Source of the DNA: Clostridiales bacterium
Lineage (GTDB): Bacteria; Bacillota; Clostridia; Christensenellales; Borkfalkiaceae
Reading direction: 5' to 3'
Assembly (NCBI GenBank): GCA_015069625.1
Contig: SVIE01000006.1
Span: forward strand, 1-39,433
DNA length: 39,433 nt
The notes below the pieces were generated by a model that worked only from the letters and a program-made list of their open reading frames with translations, made no database searches and had not been told where the DNA came from. Shown here one piece after another: positions 1-7,366 of this stretch (positions are counted from its first letter, which is position 1; each line of letters begins with the position of its first letter). A program made the translations under genes and the position numbers.

Positions 1-77
1 GATTTGAACCCATGCTACGCTATAAACGTACTACTCCCTTAGCAGGGGAGCCCCTTGAGCCACTTGGGTATTTCTCC
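1..77 (-). tRNA. tRNA-Ser (anticodon GCU), 3' end cut by window edge
   Basis: On the minus strand the 5' end reads GGAGAAATACCC at position 77, followed by a D-arm, an anticodon arm CTCCC-CTGCTAA-GGGAG with anticodon GCT, a long variable arm typical of class II tRNAs, and the start of the T-arm (GGGTTCAAATC). The last dozen or so nucleotides of the acceptor stem lie outside the window. The isoacceptor reads AGC/AGU serine codons. Its only visible promoter lies about 215 bases upstream, beyond a truncated copy of its 5' half. Confidence 0.93.
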
Positions 78-231
78 TTTTACTCAAATTCTTTATTGCG
101 CTTTCTTTATTTTTTCTCGCTCACCTGCTAAGGTTCCGAAGCAGGGGGACGACGCGTTTAGCAAACAGTTCTGTGAACTGTTTGTAGCCAAAGTCACGAA
201 CAAGCTATGCTTGGAGTCGGCGCCTTGGCGA

Positions 232-267
232 CCTTGAGCCACTTGGGTATTTCTCCTTTTGCTCAAA
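232..267 (-). repeat. Truncated duplicate of the tRNA-Ser 5' end
   Basis: Positions 232-267 repeat positions 53-88 with one mismatch, at a period of 179 bp. The repeat covers the first 25 bases of tRNA-Ser (5' end at 256 in this copy) plus about 11 bases of upstream flank. After the D-arm the sequence diverges into a GC-richer spacer that cannot complete a tRNA: there is no proper anticodon arm or T-arm. The spacer holds short hairpins on the minus strand, including AACAGTTC-ACA-GAACTGTT and CAAGC-ATA-GCTTG. It is a tRNA-derived fragment, not a functional tRNA. Confidence 0.85.
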
Positions 268-290
268 GTTTCCTTCGCTATTGCTTGATT

Positions 291-319
291 ATATTATCAC
301 AAAAAAACACCTTTGTCAA
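291..319 (-). promoter_or_regulatory. Promoter of the tRNA-Ser locus
   Basis: On the minus strand a perfect -35 TTGACA (314-319) is separated by 17 bp from a -10 TAATAT (291-296), preceded by TGTGA. Transcription would begin near 284, upstream of the truncated tRNA copy, so fragment, spacer and intact tRNA-Ser should be one transcript. I see no better promoter between the fragment and the intact tRNA. Confidence 0.75.
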
Positions 320-355
320 AGTATTTTACTAAATTTATTAACCTTTTAGCGAAAT

Positions 356-1237
356 TTATATTTTGCCCACTTCCCCTAGCCAGTCGTCTAAAAGGTCTTC
401 ACTCCTTTTTATTGTTCCTTCTACTATCAATTTTCCGATAGGCTTATATTTATCCCTTCTTACCCTTTTTTCACTAACCGTTTTCCCGTTTACTTTCTTA
501 ATCAAATATCCTTCGCTAAGTAGCCCTTTTTTCTCGTATCTTACAACCTTTTGTTCCCCTTCAAACAATTCTGGAAACTCTCCTTTTTCATCTTTAACCA
601 CCATTTCTTCGGGCGGTTGAATTTCGCCTATTATGACGCTTTTGCGTTCAATAACATAATCCATAGGTTGTCCATAAATGCTAACTAAAAGCCTATTTCC
701 ATCCGCTTCTGAATACACGATAATAGGATTATCCGTATTATTTACAAATCTTAAATCTGCACCGCCACCACTCACCATAGCATCAAAAGACGGTGCGACG
801 TACCCCACTTGTAAACTATGCGGATGATATTCTAAAACGTCTAACCCTGCCAAAAGCACGGCATTATATAACGTGGTTGAAACTTGGCAAACTCCACCGC
901 CAATCCCGTCAACAAAATCTCCACCGACAATAATCTTTGCCGTTTTATACCCCCTTGCTACCGTTCTTTCACCAACAACGTGGTTGAACGAAAACTCTTC
1001 CCCTACGTCTAGTAGCGTTTTATTTATAGACTCCGAAGCCTTCTTTATGTTATGCTTTCTCTCGTCGGATGACGACGAATAAGTTGTGTAAAATCTTGCA
1101 CGAAGTACAAGTTCCCCCGCAGGTTTTAAATTATAAAATGGCATTGCCCAAACTTGACGAATAGAAATAGTGCTAACAATAATAAGCACGACTAATAACG
1201 TTAAAACTATTTTTTTATTCCTTCTATATGCGTTCAC
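356..1237 (-). CDS. VanW family protein, membrane-anchored
   Basis: This 293-residue protein carries a VanW domain. Residues 47-190 hold the characteristic FSFNxVVGERTxxRGY stretch, GGGVCQVSTTLYNA (C117) and the HSLQVGYVxPSFDAMV run. The family occurs in some vancomycin-resistance clusters and widely in Firmicutes as YoaR-like envelope proteins; its biochemical role is unknown. A hydrophobic segment at residues 9-31 looks like an uncleaved signal anchor placing the rest outside the cell. The start is a GTG with no Shine-Dalgarno sequence; an in-frame stop lies two codons upstream, so it cannot be extended. A -10-like CATAAT sits 6 bases upstream, so the message may be leaderless. No vancomycin-resistance genes are nearby. 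Confidence 0.9.
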   Translation of the reverse strand: MNAYRRNKKIVLTLLVVLIIVSTISIRQVWAMPFYNLKPAGELVLRARFYTTYSSSSDERKHNIKKASESINKTLLDVGEEFSFNHVVGERTVARGYKTAKIIVGGDFVDGIGGGVCQVSTTLYNAVLLAGLDVLEYHPHSLQVGYVAPSFDAMVSGGGADLRFVNNTDNPIIVYSEADGNRLLVSIYGQPMDYVIERKSVIIGEIQPPEEMVVKDEKGEFPELFEGEQKVVRYEKKGLLSEGYLIKKVNGKTVSEKRVRRDKYKPIGKLIVEGTIKRSEDLLDDWLGEVGKI

Positions 1238-1297
1238 ACTTATATTATGCGCACGTTTTTAATTTTTCTGCACGACTAATAAAAAAGTAAAAAACAA

Positions 1298-1326
1298 TTG
1301 AAAATATTTATTTTATCTGTTATAAT
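1298..1326 (+). promoter_or_regulatory. Promoter of the NSS transporter gene
   Basis: TTGAAA (1298-1303), a 17-bp spacer and TATAAT (1321-1326) match a sigma-A promoter. A CGGAG ribosome binding site at 1348-1352 supports the ATG at 1359. Confidence 0.75.
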
Positions 1327-1358
1327 AACATACCGTATATCTCAAATCGGAGAAAACT

Positions 1359-2768
1359 ATGGAAAAAGATAATTCAATGCAAACTGTTTCTGCAAAGCCT
1401 AGAGAAAAACTCAACAGCAGATTAGGATTCTTGTTGCTCAGTGCAGGTTGTGCAATAGGTATCGGCAACGTTTGGAAATTTCCTTACGTTGCAGGGCAAA
1501 ACGGGGGTGGAATATTCGTTCTATTCTACCTTTTATTCCTTGTTATCTTAGGAATTCCCGTTCTTACTATGGAATTTACGCTTGGTAGGGCAAGTCAAAA
1601 AAGTCCTATGCTCCTTTATCAAGCATTACAAAAACCTGGTCAAAAATGGCATATTCACGGATACGCTTCTTTTGCAGGCAGTTATCTTCTTATGATGTTC
1701 TACACCGTTATTACGGGTATGATGTTATTATATCTAAAAGCCACGGCTTTTGGCGAACTTGACGGATTAACCCCTAGTGGAGTGGCATCTTTTAACGGAG
1801 CATTACAACAAGATTACGTTGCCGTTGGTGTTGCAACCGCAATCGTTATCGTGCTAGGATTTTTAGTTTGCGCTTTCGGTGTTAAAAAAGGTTTAGAACG
1901 TGTAACAAAGGTTATGATGATTGCACTTCTCTTCCTTATGATAGGCATAGCGATTTACTGTTGCTGTATGCCTGGCGCTATTGACGGAATTAAGTTCCTT
2001 TTTGTTCCAGATACGTCAAAGATTCAAGAAGTCGGCCTTGGTAACGTTATTGTTGCCGCAATGAATCAGTCCTTCTTTACGTTAAGTTTAGGTATGGGCT
2101 CAATGGCAATCTTCGGTAGTTATATCGGAAAAGATCGTGCGCTCATGGGTGAAGCGGTTAGCGTAACCTGTCTTGATACCTTCGTTGCAATCATGTCTGG
2201 TTTAATTATTCTTCCCGCTTGCTTTGCTTTCAACAATGGACAAACTGACGTTGGCCCTAACCTAATATTCGTAACCTTACCAAACATATTTAACAGCATG
2301 CCTGGTGGTAGAATTATCGGTTCTCTATTCTTCGTGTTTATGTTCTTTGCAGCATTTTCAACCGTGCTTGGCGTGTTTGAACTTATTATTGCAAGTGCTT
2401 GCGAAAAATTTAATTGGAGCAGGACAAAATCTTGTATTATCAACGGAATACTTATGTGCGTACTTTGTATACCATGTATAGTGGGTTTTGCAATTCCAAG
2501 CATATCCTTCCTTGGCAAAGGAATCTTAGATTGGGAAGACTTTATCGTTTCTAACATTATTCTTCCATTAGGCTCACTTGTATTCGTGTTATTCTGTACT
2601 CTTAAAGCAGGCAAAGGTTGGGGTTGGAACAACTTTACGACGGAAGCCAACCAAGGCAAAGGTCTTAAAGTTAAAAACTGGATGAGAATTTACATGTCTT
2701 ATATTCTACCCGTTATCATATTTGCATTATTTGTTGTTGGAATTTTGCAAAGTTTTGGAGTTTTCTAA
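1359..2768 (+). CDS. Sodium-dependent transporter, NSS (SNF) family
   Basis: This 469-residue membrane protein belongs to the neurotransmitter:sodium symporter family, whose bacterial members (LeuT, MhsT, Tyt1) take up amino acids with sodium. The first helix holds the family signature LGFLLLSAGCAIGIGNVWKF, including the GxGNVWKFP unwound segment that binds sodium and substrate, followed by GGGIFVLFYLLFL and the conserved MEFTLGRAS. Length and about eleven hydrophobic segments fit a complete bacterial NSS protein. The substrate cannot be read from the sequence; tryptophan, tyrosine or branched-chain amino acids are usual. It has its own promoter and is transcribed alone. Confidence 0.93.
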   Translation: MEKDNSMQTVSAKPREKLNSRLGFLLLSAGCAIGIGNVWKFPYVAGQNGGGIFVLFYLLFLVILGIPVLTMEFTLGRASQKSPMLLYQALQKPGQKWHIHGYASFAGSYLLMMFYTVITGMMLLYLKATAFGELDGLTPSGVASFNGALQQDYVAVGVATAIVIVLGFLVCAFGVKKGLERVTKVMMIALLFLMIGIAIYCCCMPGAIDGIKFLFVPDTSKIQEVGLGNVIVAAMNQSFFTLSLGMGSMAIFGSYIGKDRALMGEAVSVTCLDTFVAIMSGLIILPACFAFNNGQTDVGPNLIFVTLPNIFNSMPGGRIIGSLFFVFMFFAAFSTVLGVFELIIASACEKFNWSRTKSCIINGILMCVLCIPCIVGFAIPSISFLGKGILDWEDFIVSNIILPLGSLVFVLFCTLKAGKGWGWNNFTTEANQGKGLKVKNWMRIYMSYILPVIIFALFVVGILQSFGVF

Positions 2769-2771
2769 AAT

Positions 2772-2932
2772 GGCTCTGACACAAAAAATGACTGATTTTG
2801 AAAGGGCGAATAAAAAGTAAGCAAGAGTAGGCAAATGCCCGAAGATAAGAGTTTACATCTTATCAAGGGTTTTAACGACCTATTGCACAGTTTTTTATTT
2901 GTACTTTATCAGTCAGAGATTGGGACTGAGCC
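2772..2932. mobile_element. MITE-like element with ~25-bp imperfect terminal inverted repeats
   Basis: Terminal inverted repeats occupy 2772-2796 and 2908-2932. Both start GGCTC and both end GACTGAT; by eye about 17 of 25 positions match. The flanks, TCTAAAAT on the left and TATAAAAC on the right, resemble a degenerate 8-bp target duplication. The GGCTCTG end and 8-bp AT-rich target recall ISL3-family transposases, but the 161-bp element has no gene. Internally there is a hairpin GATAAGA-GTTTACA-TCTTATC. It begins 4 bases after the NSS stop codon. Confidence 0.6.
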
Positions 2933-2951
2933 TATAAAACGATAAAAAATT

Positions 2952-2981
2952 AAACGCCACGGCAGTTAAGCCGTGGCGTTT
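2952..2981. terminator. Bidirectional terminator between NSS and MATE genes
   Basis: A perfect 12-bp stem (AAACGCCACGGC / GCCGTGGCGTTT) with a 6-base loop lies between convergent genes. T-rich tracts follow on both strands. Confidence 0.85.
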
Positions 2982-2997
2982 GTTGTTTGTTAAATTT

Positions 2998-4404
2998 TTA
3001 TTCTTCTTGGTCTTGCGGTTGCCCAACAGATAAATCCTTTACTTCCATTTCCCCGTCTTTCGGTAAGTTTTTTAGGAATACCACCAAACACGGCAAGGAT
3101 GCAAATGCCGACACAACGTATGCTATCGGGTGAGAAATTTCTATTCCTACCACCCCTATAAACATAGGTAAAATTAAACATAACGGAATAAATACCGCCC
3201 CGCATTGTAGCATTGATAATATAAGCGCAGAGATGCTTTTCCCGATACTTTGAAATAGCATTGTCGCAACAACCGAAACAGGCATAAACAGTAACCCGAT
3301 ACAATAAAACCGAAGAGCCCTTGCGCCTATTTCCACCACTTCTTTTTCACTTCTAAATATAGCAATAATTTGTGGTGCTAACACTATGCCTATCACGGCA
3401 AGAACGCCTATTAAAAGAGAGCCGAACCACGTTGTAAAGATTGCCCCCTTCTTTACCCTTGAATACTGCTTTGCGCCGTAATTAAACCCAGAAACAGGTT
3501 GAAAACCTTGCCCTATTCCGAGCCCCACGCTAAATATCATGTGCGACGTTCTTGAAACGTATCCCATAGCGGCAATAGTTGCATCCCCAAACGGCTTTGC
3601 TTGAGTGTTAAGCACCATTGTCGACACACTACTTAACCCCTGTCTTGCCAAACTTGGAAGCCCCGTAACGATAATGTTTGTAAAAATTTTAACATCTTTG
3701 GTAATGTGCTTAAACGAAATCATGCTTTGCGTTTTACCGAGTAAGAACACAGACAGCAATATCCCAAACGAAATCACTTGAGAAATAGCCGTTGCAAGCC
3801 CCGCCCCCGCTATTCCCATATTGAACGTAAAAATAAAAAGTGGGTCGAACGCAATATTTAATATACCGCCCGTCGTTAAACCTATCATTGCAAGATTTGC
3901 CCTGCCTTCATATCTTAAAACGTTATTCAAAACACAACTCGTGGTCATAAAAGGCGACGCTAAAAGTATCCAAAAACCATAGTCCTTAGCGTAGGGTAAA
4001 ATAGTTTCCGTGCTTCCTAAAAGTCGCATTATCGGTTCTAAAAATATAAGCCCGAAGGTCAAAATTAGCATTCCGCTAACAAGCGCACCTAGAAAGCCAG
4101 ACGTTGCGTATTTGCTTGCCTTATCAATTTGCTTTTCGCCAAGCGCACGGCTAATATAACTGCCTGCGCCGTGCCCAAACATAAAACCGAACGCTTGCAA
4201 AATTGCCATAATTCCAAAAACAACGCTAGTCGCCCCGCCTGCAGATATGGAAATTTTACTAACGAAAAATGAGTCCGCCATATTATAAATGTTGGTGATA
4301 AGCATGCTTATCGTAGTTGGGATTCCAAGCATTATTATAAGTTTTCCAACAGGCGTTTTAGTCATCTTATTAAATTGACGTTCAGTATCGGTTATTCTGT
4401 TCAT
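2998..4404 (-). CDS. MATE family efflux transporter
   Basis: This 468-residue protein is a multidrug and toxic compound extrusion exporter of the DinF/NorM type, which expels cationic or other small molecules in exchange for sodium or protons. The N-terminal half has the family pattern PVGKLIIMLGIPTTISMLITNIYNMADSFFVSK, then GHGAGSYISRALGEK. About twelve hydrophobic segments in two pseudo-repeats are visible; the second half begins near GLPSLARQGLSSVSTMVLN. A weak GAGAG site precedes the ATG. It is a single-gene unit ending at the shared terminator at 2952-2981. The substrate cannot be predicted. Confidence 0.93.
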   Translation of the reverse strand: MNRITDTERQFNKMTKTPVGKLIIMLGIPTTISMLITNIYNMADSFFVSKISISAGGATSVVFGIMAILQAFGFMFGHGAGSYISRALGEKQIDKASKYATSGFLGALVSGMLILTFGLIFLEPIMRLLGSTETILPYAKDYGFWILLASPFMTTSCVLNNVLRYEGRANLAMIGLTTGGILNIAFDPLFIFTFNMGIAGAGLATAISQVISFGILLSVFLLGKTQSMISFKHITKDVKIFTNIIVTGLPSLARQGLSSVSTMVLNTQAKPFGDATIAAMGYVSRTSHMIFSVGLGIGQGFQPVSGFNYGAKQYSRVKKGAIFTTWFGSLLIGVLAVIGIVLAPQIIAIFRSEKEVVEIGARALRFYCIGLLFMPVSVVATMLFQSIGKSISALILSMLQCGAVFIPLCLILPMFIGVVGIEISHPIAYVVSAFASLPCLVVFLKNLPKDGEMEVKDLSVGQPQDQEE

Positions 4405-4470
4405 ACTTTATCTCTCTACTTTTTAAGTATATTCTTTAAGGCTTAAAAAGTCAACTTTCTAACAATTTAA

Positions 4471-4495
4471 AATGCCTTACAGACAGTAAGGCATT
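4471..4495. terminator. Terminator downstream of the BFD-like gene
   Basis: The stem AATGCCTTAC / GTAAGGCATT has a 5-base loop. It lies 23 bases after the stop of the minus-strand BFD-like gene; T-rich sequence follows on either strand. Confidence 0.8.
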
Positions 4496-4517
4496 TTTTT
4501 ATTAAGCAAATATTTTA

Positions 4518-4715
4518 TTAAGCCATCATTATTTCAGAAATAACGTCAAGCACCTTATCATGACAACCGCCACAACCCGTTGAACAATGCGTTACTTCCT
4601 GAACGACTTTGAAAAGTTCAAGCACGTCTTCAAGTTTATTATGTCCTTCAAGCGCTTCTGCTATATTTGAATATGAAACCTGCATGCAATTACAAACAAT
4701 ATAATTTTCTTTCAT
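4518..4715 (-). CDS. BFD-like [2Fe-2S]-binding protein
   Basis: This 65-residue protein has the BFD (bacterioferritin-associated ferredoxin) fold signature: CNC near the N-terminus and CSTGCGGC near the C-terminus. These four cysteines ligate a [2Fe-2S] cluster. In Bfd the cluster delivers electrons to bacterioferritin to release iron; related domains occur in NirB and NifU. I chose the ATG at 4715 because AAAGGAG lies five bases upstream. A longer TTG reading (to 4733) would place this ribosome binding site inside the gene. It has its own promoter and lies just downstream of a ferritin-like gene, suggesting a role in iron handling. Confidence 0.88.
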   Translation of the reverse strand: MKENYIVCNCMQVSYSNIAEALEGHNKLEDVLELFKVVQEVTHCSTGCGGCHDKVLDVISEIMMA

Positions 4716-4769
4716 GTCTTCTCCTTTGTGCAAACAATAAGCAACGATAAAAATTTCTCTAACATTTAT

Positions 4770-4798
4770 ATTTTATCATTAAACTTTCATTTCGTCAA
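4770..4798 (-). promoter_or_regulatory. Promoter of the BFD-like gene
   Basis: Minus-strand TTGACG (4793-4798), a 17-bp spacer ending in ATGA, and TAAAAT (4770-4775). The leader to the ATG is about 50 bases. Confidence 0.75.
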
Positions 4799-4841
4799 TA
4801 CGCTTTTTTGCTTAAATGGATAAGATTTATTAGTTGAAAAT

Positions 4842-6122
4842 TTAATCTTTGTTGCAGTAAAATGAAGATGAAGGTGCTGCGTTCGGTTTTCTGCCTACGC
4901 TTGTATTATCTTCTCTTCTATTCCTTAACTCTGGAACGGGGTTTGGTGCAACTTGGAATCTATAATCTGCGCCACGTTTTCTAATCATAGTGTCTATTAC
5001 GTTGTGTGAAGGAACTATCTGCACGTTAGGATTTATTACGTCTTGATAACGGAAGAAATCGGCTTTATCAGGCAAATCTTTCACCTTAACGTAATTTTCC
5101 CTGTCAGACGTAAATTGAACGGTGTCTCCTAAAATTTTTCTCACGTAATCGATATTTTCATGCAAACATATAGGTGCGGGGAATTCACCGTCAGGAATAA
5201 CTTCTTGCCAATCCTTGCCTTCGTACTTTTTAAGAAGTTCAACCGCTTTATGAAGATGTGCTATTTCAAAAGACAGGTTTTCTTCCCAAAGATTTTTAAC
5301 GTACGCATCAGTTTCAGTCATGTATGCAGACCAATATAAATAGCACTCGCAATATTCGTGCCACAATAACATTTCAAGCCAAGTTGCATTTGGGTCCATA
5401 AGCGACTCGTATTGCGTTACGTGTTCTTCTTCAACCAACGCTATTTCTTCATATAATCTTCTGCCTAAGTCGGATGATGCAAACGCCGTTACGTTCATAT
5501 AATAATTCATTGTTTGCTGTTCTGCCGCCGTTATAATCATTGTATTTAACACCGTTTGCACGTCTGAGTTTTTCGCATCAATACTTCGTTTAACGTTATC
5601 CATCGGGAAGCGGTGATGAGAAATAGTTGGTCTTCCTGGCATAATCTCGGTGTATCTACCAACTAGCCACTCTGCATATATACCCTGCTCCATTTCAAGC
5701 AGGTTCGCATATCTATATAAATGGTCAAAGTCTTCTAAAAGAGCAAAATCTAGTGCATTTTTAACGTTACAATCTAGTTCTCTTTTTGCAAGTTCCGCAG
5801 TCAAATCAACCGCCAACTGTTCATAAGATATAGTGTGCTCTAAAATACTTTCATTGCTAGGTTTAAGAAGTGAAATTTTTATTTGTTGTTGCTTTTCTAT
5901 TGCCCTTGTAACAGCAATTTCACGGCGCAAGTCGTTATTATCCGTATGACGTGCTAGTTGATGCGAAAACCAGTTTGCTTCAAACTCCGTGCCGTTCATA
6001 AGAATAATTCTTGCCTTAGTATAGGGATCTATTTCCCTTTTGTTATAAGTTTTAGGATATAGTTGTTGCCAATTCTGAAAAGTTTTAAAAATTTGCCTTG
6101 GCTTTTCGTTAAACGGATTCAT
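4842..6122 (-). CDS. Ferritin-like diiron protein of unassigned family
   Basis: I do not recognise a named family, but the 426-residue protein reads as a helical ferritin-like protein. Candidate metal ligands sit in the expected helical contexts: E48 with H54 (FEANWFSHQ), E130 with H134 (EDFDHLYRY), E201, E233 with H234 (EEEHV), E256 (WHEYC) and E286 with H289 (EIAHLH). There are enough for two four-helix units or one extended one. The C-terminal 60 residues are basic and probably disordered. An AGGAGG site precedes the ATG. No signal peptide is seen, so it should be cytoplasmic. Proximity to the BFD-like gene supports iron or oxygen chemistry; storage, oxidation of a substrate and spore-associated roles are all possible. 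Confidence 0.65.
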   Translation of the reverse strand: MNPFNEKPRQIFKTFQNWQQLYPKTYNKREIDPYTKARIILMNGTEFEANWFSHQLARHTDNNDLRREIAVTRAIEKQQQIKISLLKPSNESILEHTISYEQLAVDLTAELAKRELDCNVKNALDFALLEDFDHLYRYANLLEMEQGIYAEWLVGRYTEIMPGRPTISHHRFPMDNVKRSIDAKNSDVQTVLNTMIITAAEQQTMNYYMNVTAFASSDLGRRLYEEIALVEEEHVTQYESLMDPNATWLEMLLWHEYCECYLYWSAYMTETDAYVKNLWEENLSFEIAHLHKAVELLKKYEGKDWQEVIPDGEFPAPICLHENIDYVRKILGDTVQFTSDRENYVKVKDLPDKADFFRYQDVINPNVQIVPSHNVIDTMIRKRGADYRFQVAPNPVPELRNRREDNTSVGRKPNAAPSSSFYCNKD

Positions 6123-6176
6123 TGACGCCTCCTTTTTTATTCTTTGTTATAATATGATTAAAAAATGGATAGCGTG

Positions 6177-6206
6177 AAAAAAGCCGACGTTTATAGTCGG
6201 CTTTTT
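6177..6206 (-). terminator. Terminator of the phage-like gene trio
   Basis: Minus-strand stem AAAAGCCGAC / GTCGGCTTTT with a 7-base loop and a T-run, immediately after the stop codon at 6209. Confidence 0.85.
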
Positions 6207-6208
6207 AT

Positions 6209-6490
6209 TTAATTTATCGTTAACGTGTCTAAATTTTCTTCCGCTTCTTCTATAATCGGCAAAATAATTTCTTTCCACTTTTTTATAATCGCCTTATCGG
6301 TTTTTACATAATACGGTGAAAAAACACTCCCTTCTTTTATCGGTTTTTCGTCAATAATAACGGGCAAAAATCCCCTTGCCATATATTCTGATTTAGACGG
6401 ATTAGAGATAAATACCCCTTTTGTTGCTAGCGGATTTGGTGCATATTGAAGTTTATCATTTATTAGTTTTCCGAAATTCTTATTTAGCAT
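6209..6490 (-). CDS. Small phage tail-associated protein
   Basis: This 93-residue protein resembles short proteins encoded right after tail fibre or baseplate genes in clostridial phages. The pattern is FGKLINDxLxYAPNPL at the start, then FISNPSKSEYMARGFLPV, and a C-terminal KKWKEI helix. Their function is unknown; roles in fibre assembly or as minor tail components have been suggested. There is no signal peptide or membrane segment. AAAGGAG lies correctly spaced before the ATG. It is the last gene of a three-gene unit, with a terminator 3 bases after its stop. Confidence 0.6.
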   Translation of the reverse strand: MLNKNFGKLINDKLQYAPNPLATKGVFISNPSKSEYMARGFLPVIIDEKPIKEGSVFSPYYVKTDKAIIKKWKEIILPIIEEAEENLDTLTIN

Positions 6491-6510
6491 AAAATCTCCT
6501 TTTTACTCTT

Positions 6511-7365
6511 TTAACAATAATATATTGCCGTTATCATACTGCTTATACCTTCCGTTTCCACAAATGTATGCGCCGAAGGACAACTTAACCCCAAAACGCT
6601 TTGACAAAAATCTGCTTCTGTAGGCAATACTTCTCCATTATATTTCACTATTCCAGACTGGTAATTCACATCTAATCCTTCCCCTATTGTTAAACGCAAT
6701 TCCACCCCTGTATCATCATAGTTAACGTACTTGGGGACTATAACAATTTGCGGTTCAACGTACGGCGTGTAATCAGTTAATTCCGTGCCGACTTCTATTT
6801 GACATTTTGTTTTAACGTCATCTAACGTCCATGTTTGTACACTCGTGCTCTGTGCAATATTAAAACAATAATACGCCAAATACTTAGCATCTACGTCGTT
6901 AAGAATAGTTCTTGTATCCGATACTTTAACCACAACTAAATTTTCATCTAGCAATATTAGTTTAGACTTTAAATATCTTGTGACGTATGATAATCCATTA
7001 GTTACGGGACAAATTATCCAATATTGATTAGGTGTAGAACATGTAAACGTTGCACCTTCGCTTACTCCACAAGACAAACCATAAAAAAGCATTTGCCCTG
7101 CTTCTATTCCTGCTTTAAGATTTTCAATGTTTCCCAAATAAGACTGATTACTTTGGAACTCTCGTGCGGGGTTAAATAAGTTTTTACCCCTAAAAATAAT
7201 CTTCCTTTCTTCAGCATCAGTTGTCTCCATAACGTTTATAAAAAGTGAAATAAGCTTTGAACTTTTCGCATTTATTATCTCAACCGAATTTTCGCCCATT
7301 ACTCTCGTTAGGGTCGCCGGAGTCTCATTAAACATTTTACGTCGTTGCATTGTAAAATTACTCAT
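6511..7365 (-). CDS. Phage tail/baseplate-like structural protein
   Basis: The 284-residue protein has the features of a phage minor tail or receptor-binding component. The N-terminal third (ending about residue 95) resembles a baseplate attachment domain. The segment GKNLFNPAREF followed by a beta-rich region ending TELTDYTPYVEPQ is typical of carbohydrate-binding-like modules in Firmicute phage fibres. The last 80 residues form a separate small domain. The ATG overlaps the upstream stop (TAATATG), so translation is probably coupled. No other phage genes (capsid, terminase, integrase, lysin) are in the window. Confidence 0.6.
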   Translation of the reverse strand: MSNFTMQRRKMFNETPATLTRVMGENSVEIINAKSSKLISLFINVMETTDAEERKIIFRGKNLFNPAREFQSNQSYLGNIENLKAGIEAGQMLFYGLSCGVSEGATFTCSTPNQYWIICPVTNGLSYVTRYLKSKLILLDENLVVVKVSDTRTILNDVDAKYLAYYCFNIAQSTSVQTWTLDDVKTKCQIEVGTELTDYTPYVEPQIVIVPKYVNYDDTGVELRLTIGEGLDVNYQSGIVKYNGEVLPTEADFCQSVLGLSCPSAHTFVETEGISSMITAIYYC

Positions 7366-7366
7366 A

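Noticed and set aside
232..267. Second functional tRNA-Ser
   Set aside because: Only the acceptor 5' strand and D-arm are present; no anticodon or T-arm can be formed downstream.
2120..2659. Minus-strand frame of 179 codons inside the NSS transporter gene
   Set aside because: It lies entirely antisense to a well-supported membrane protein, with no start signals.
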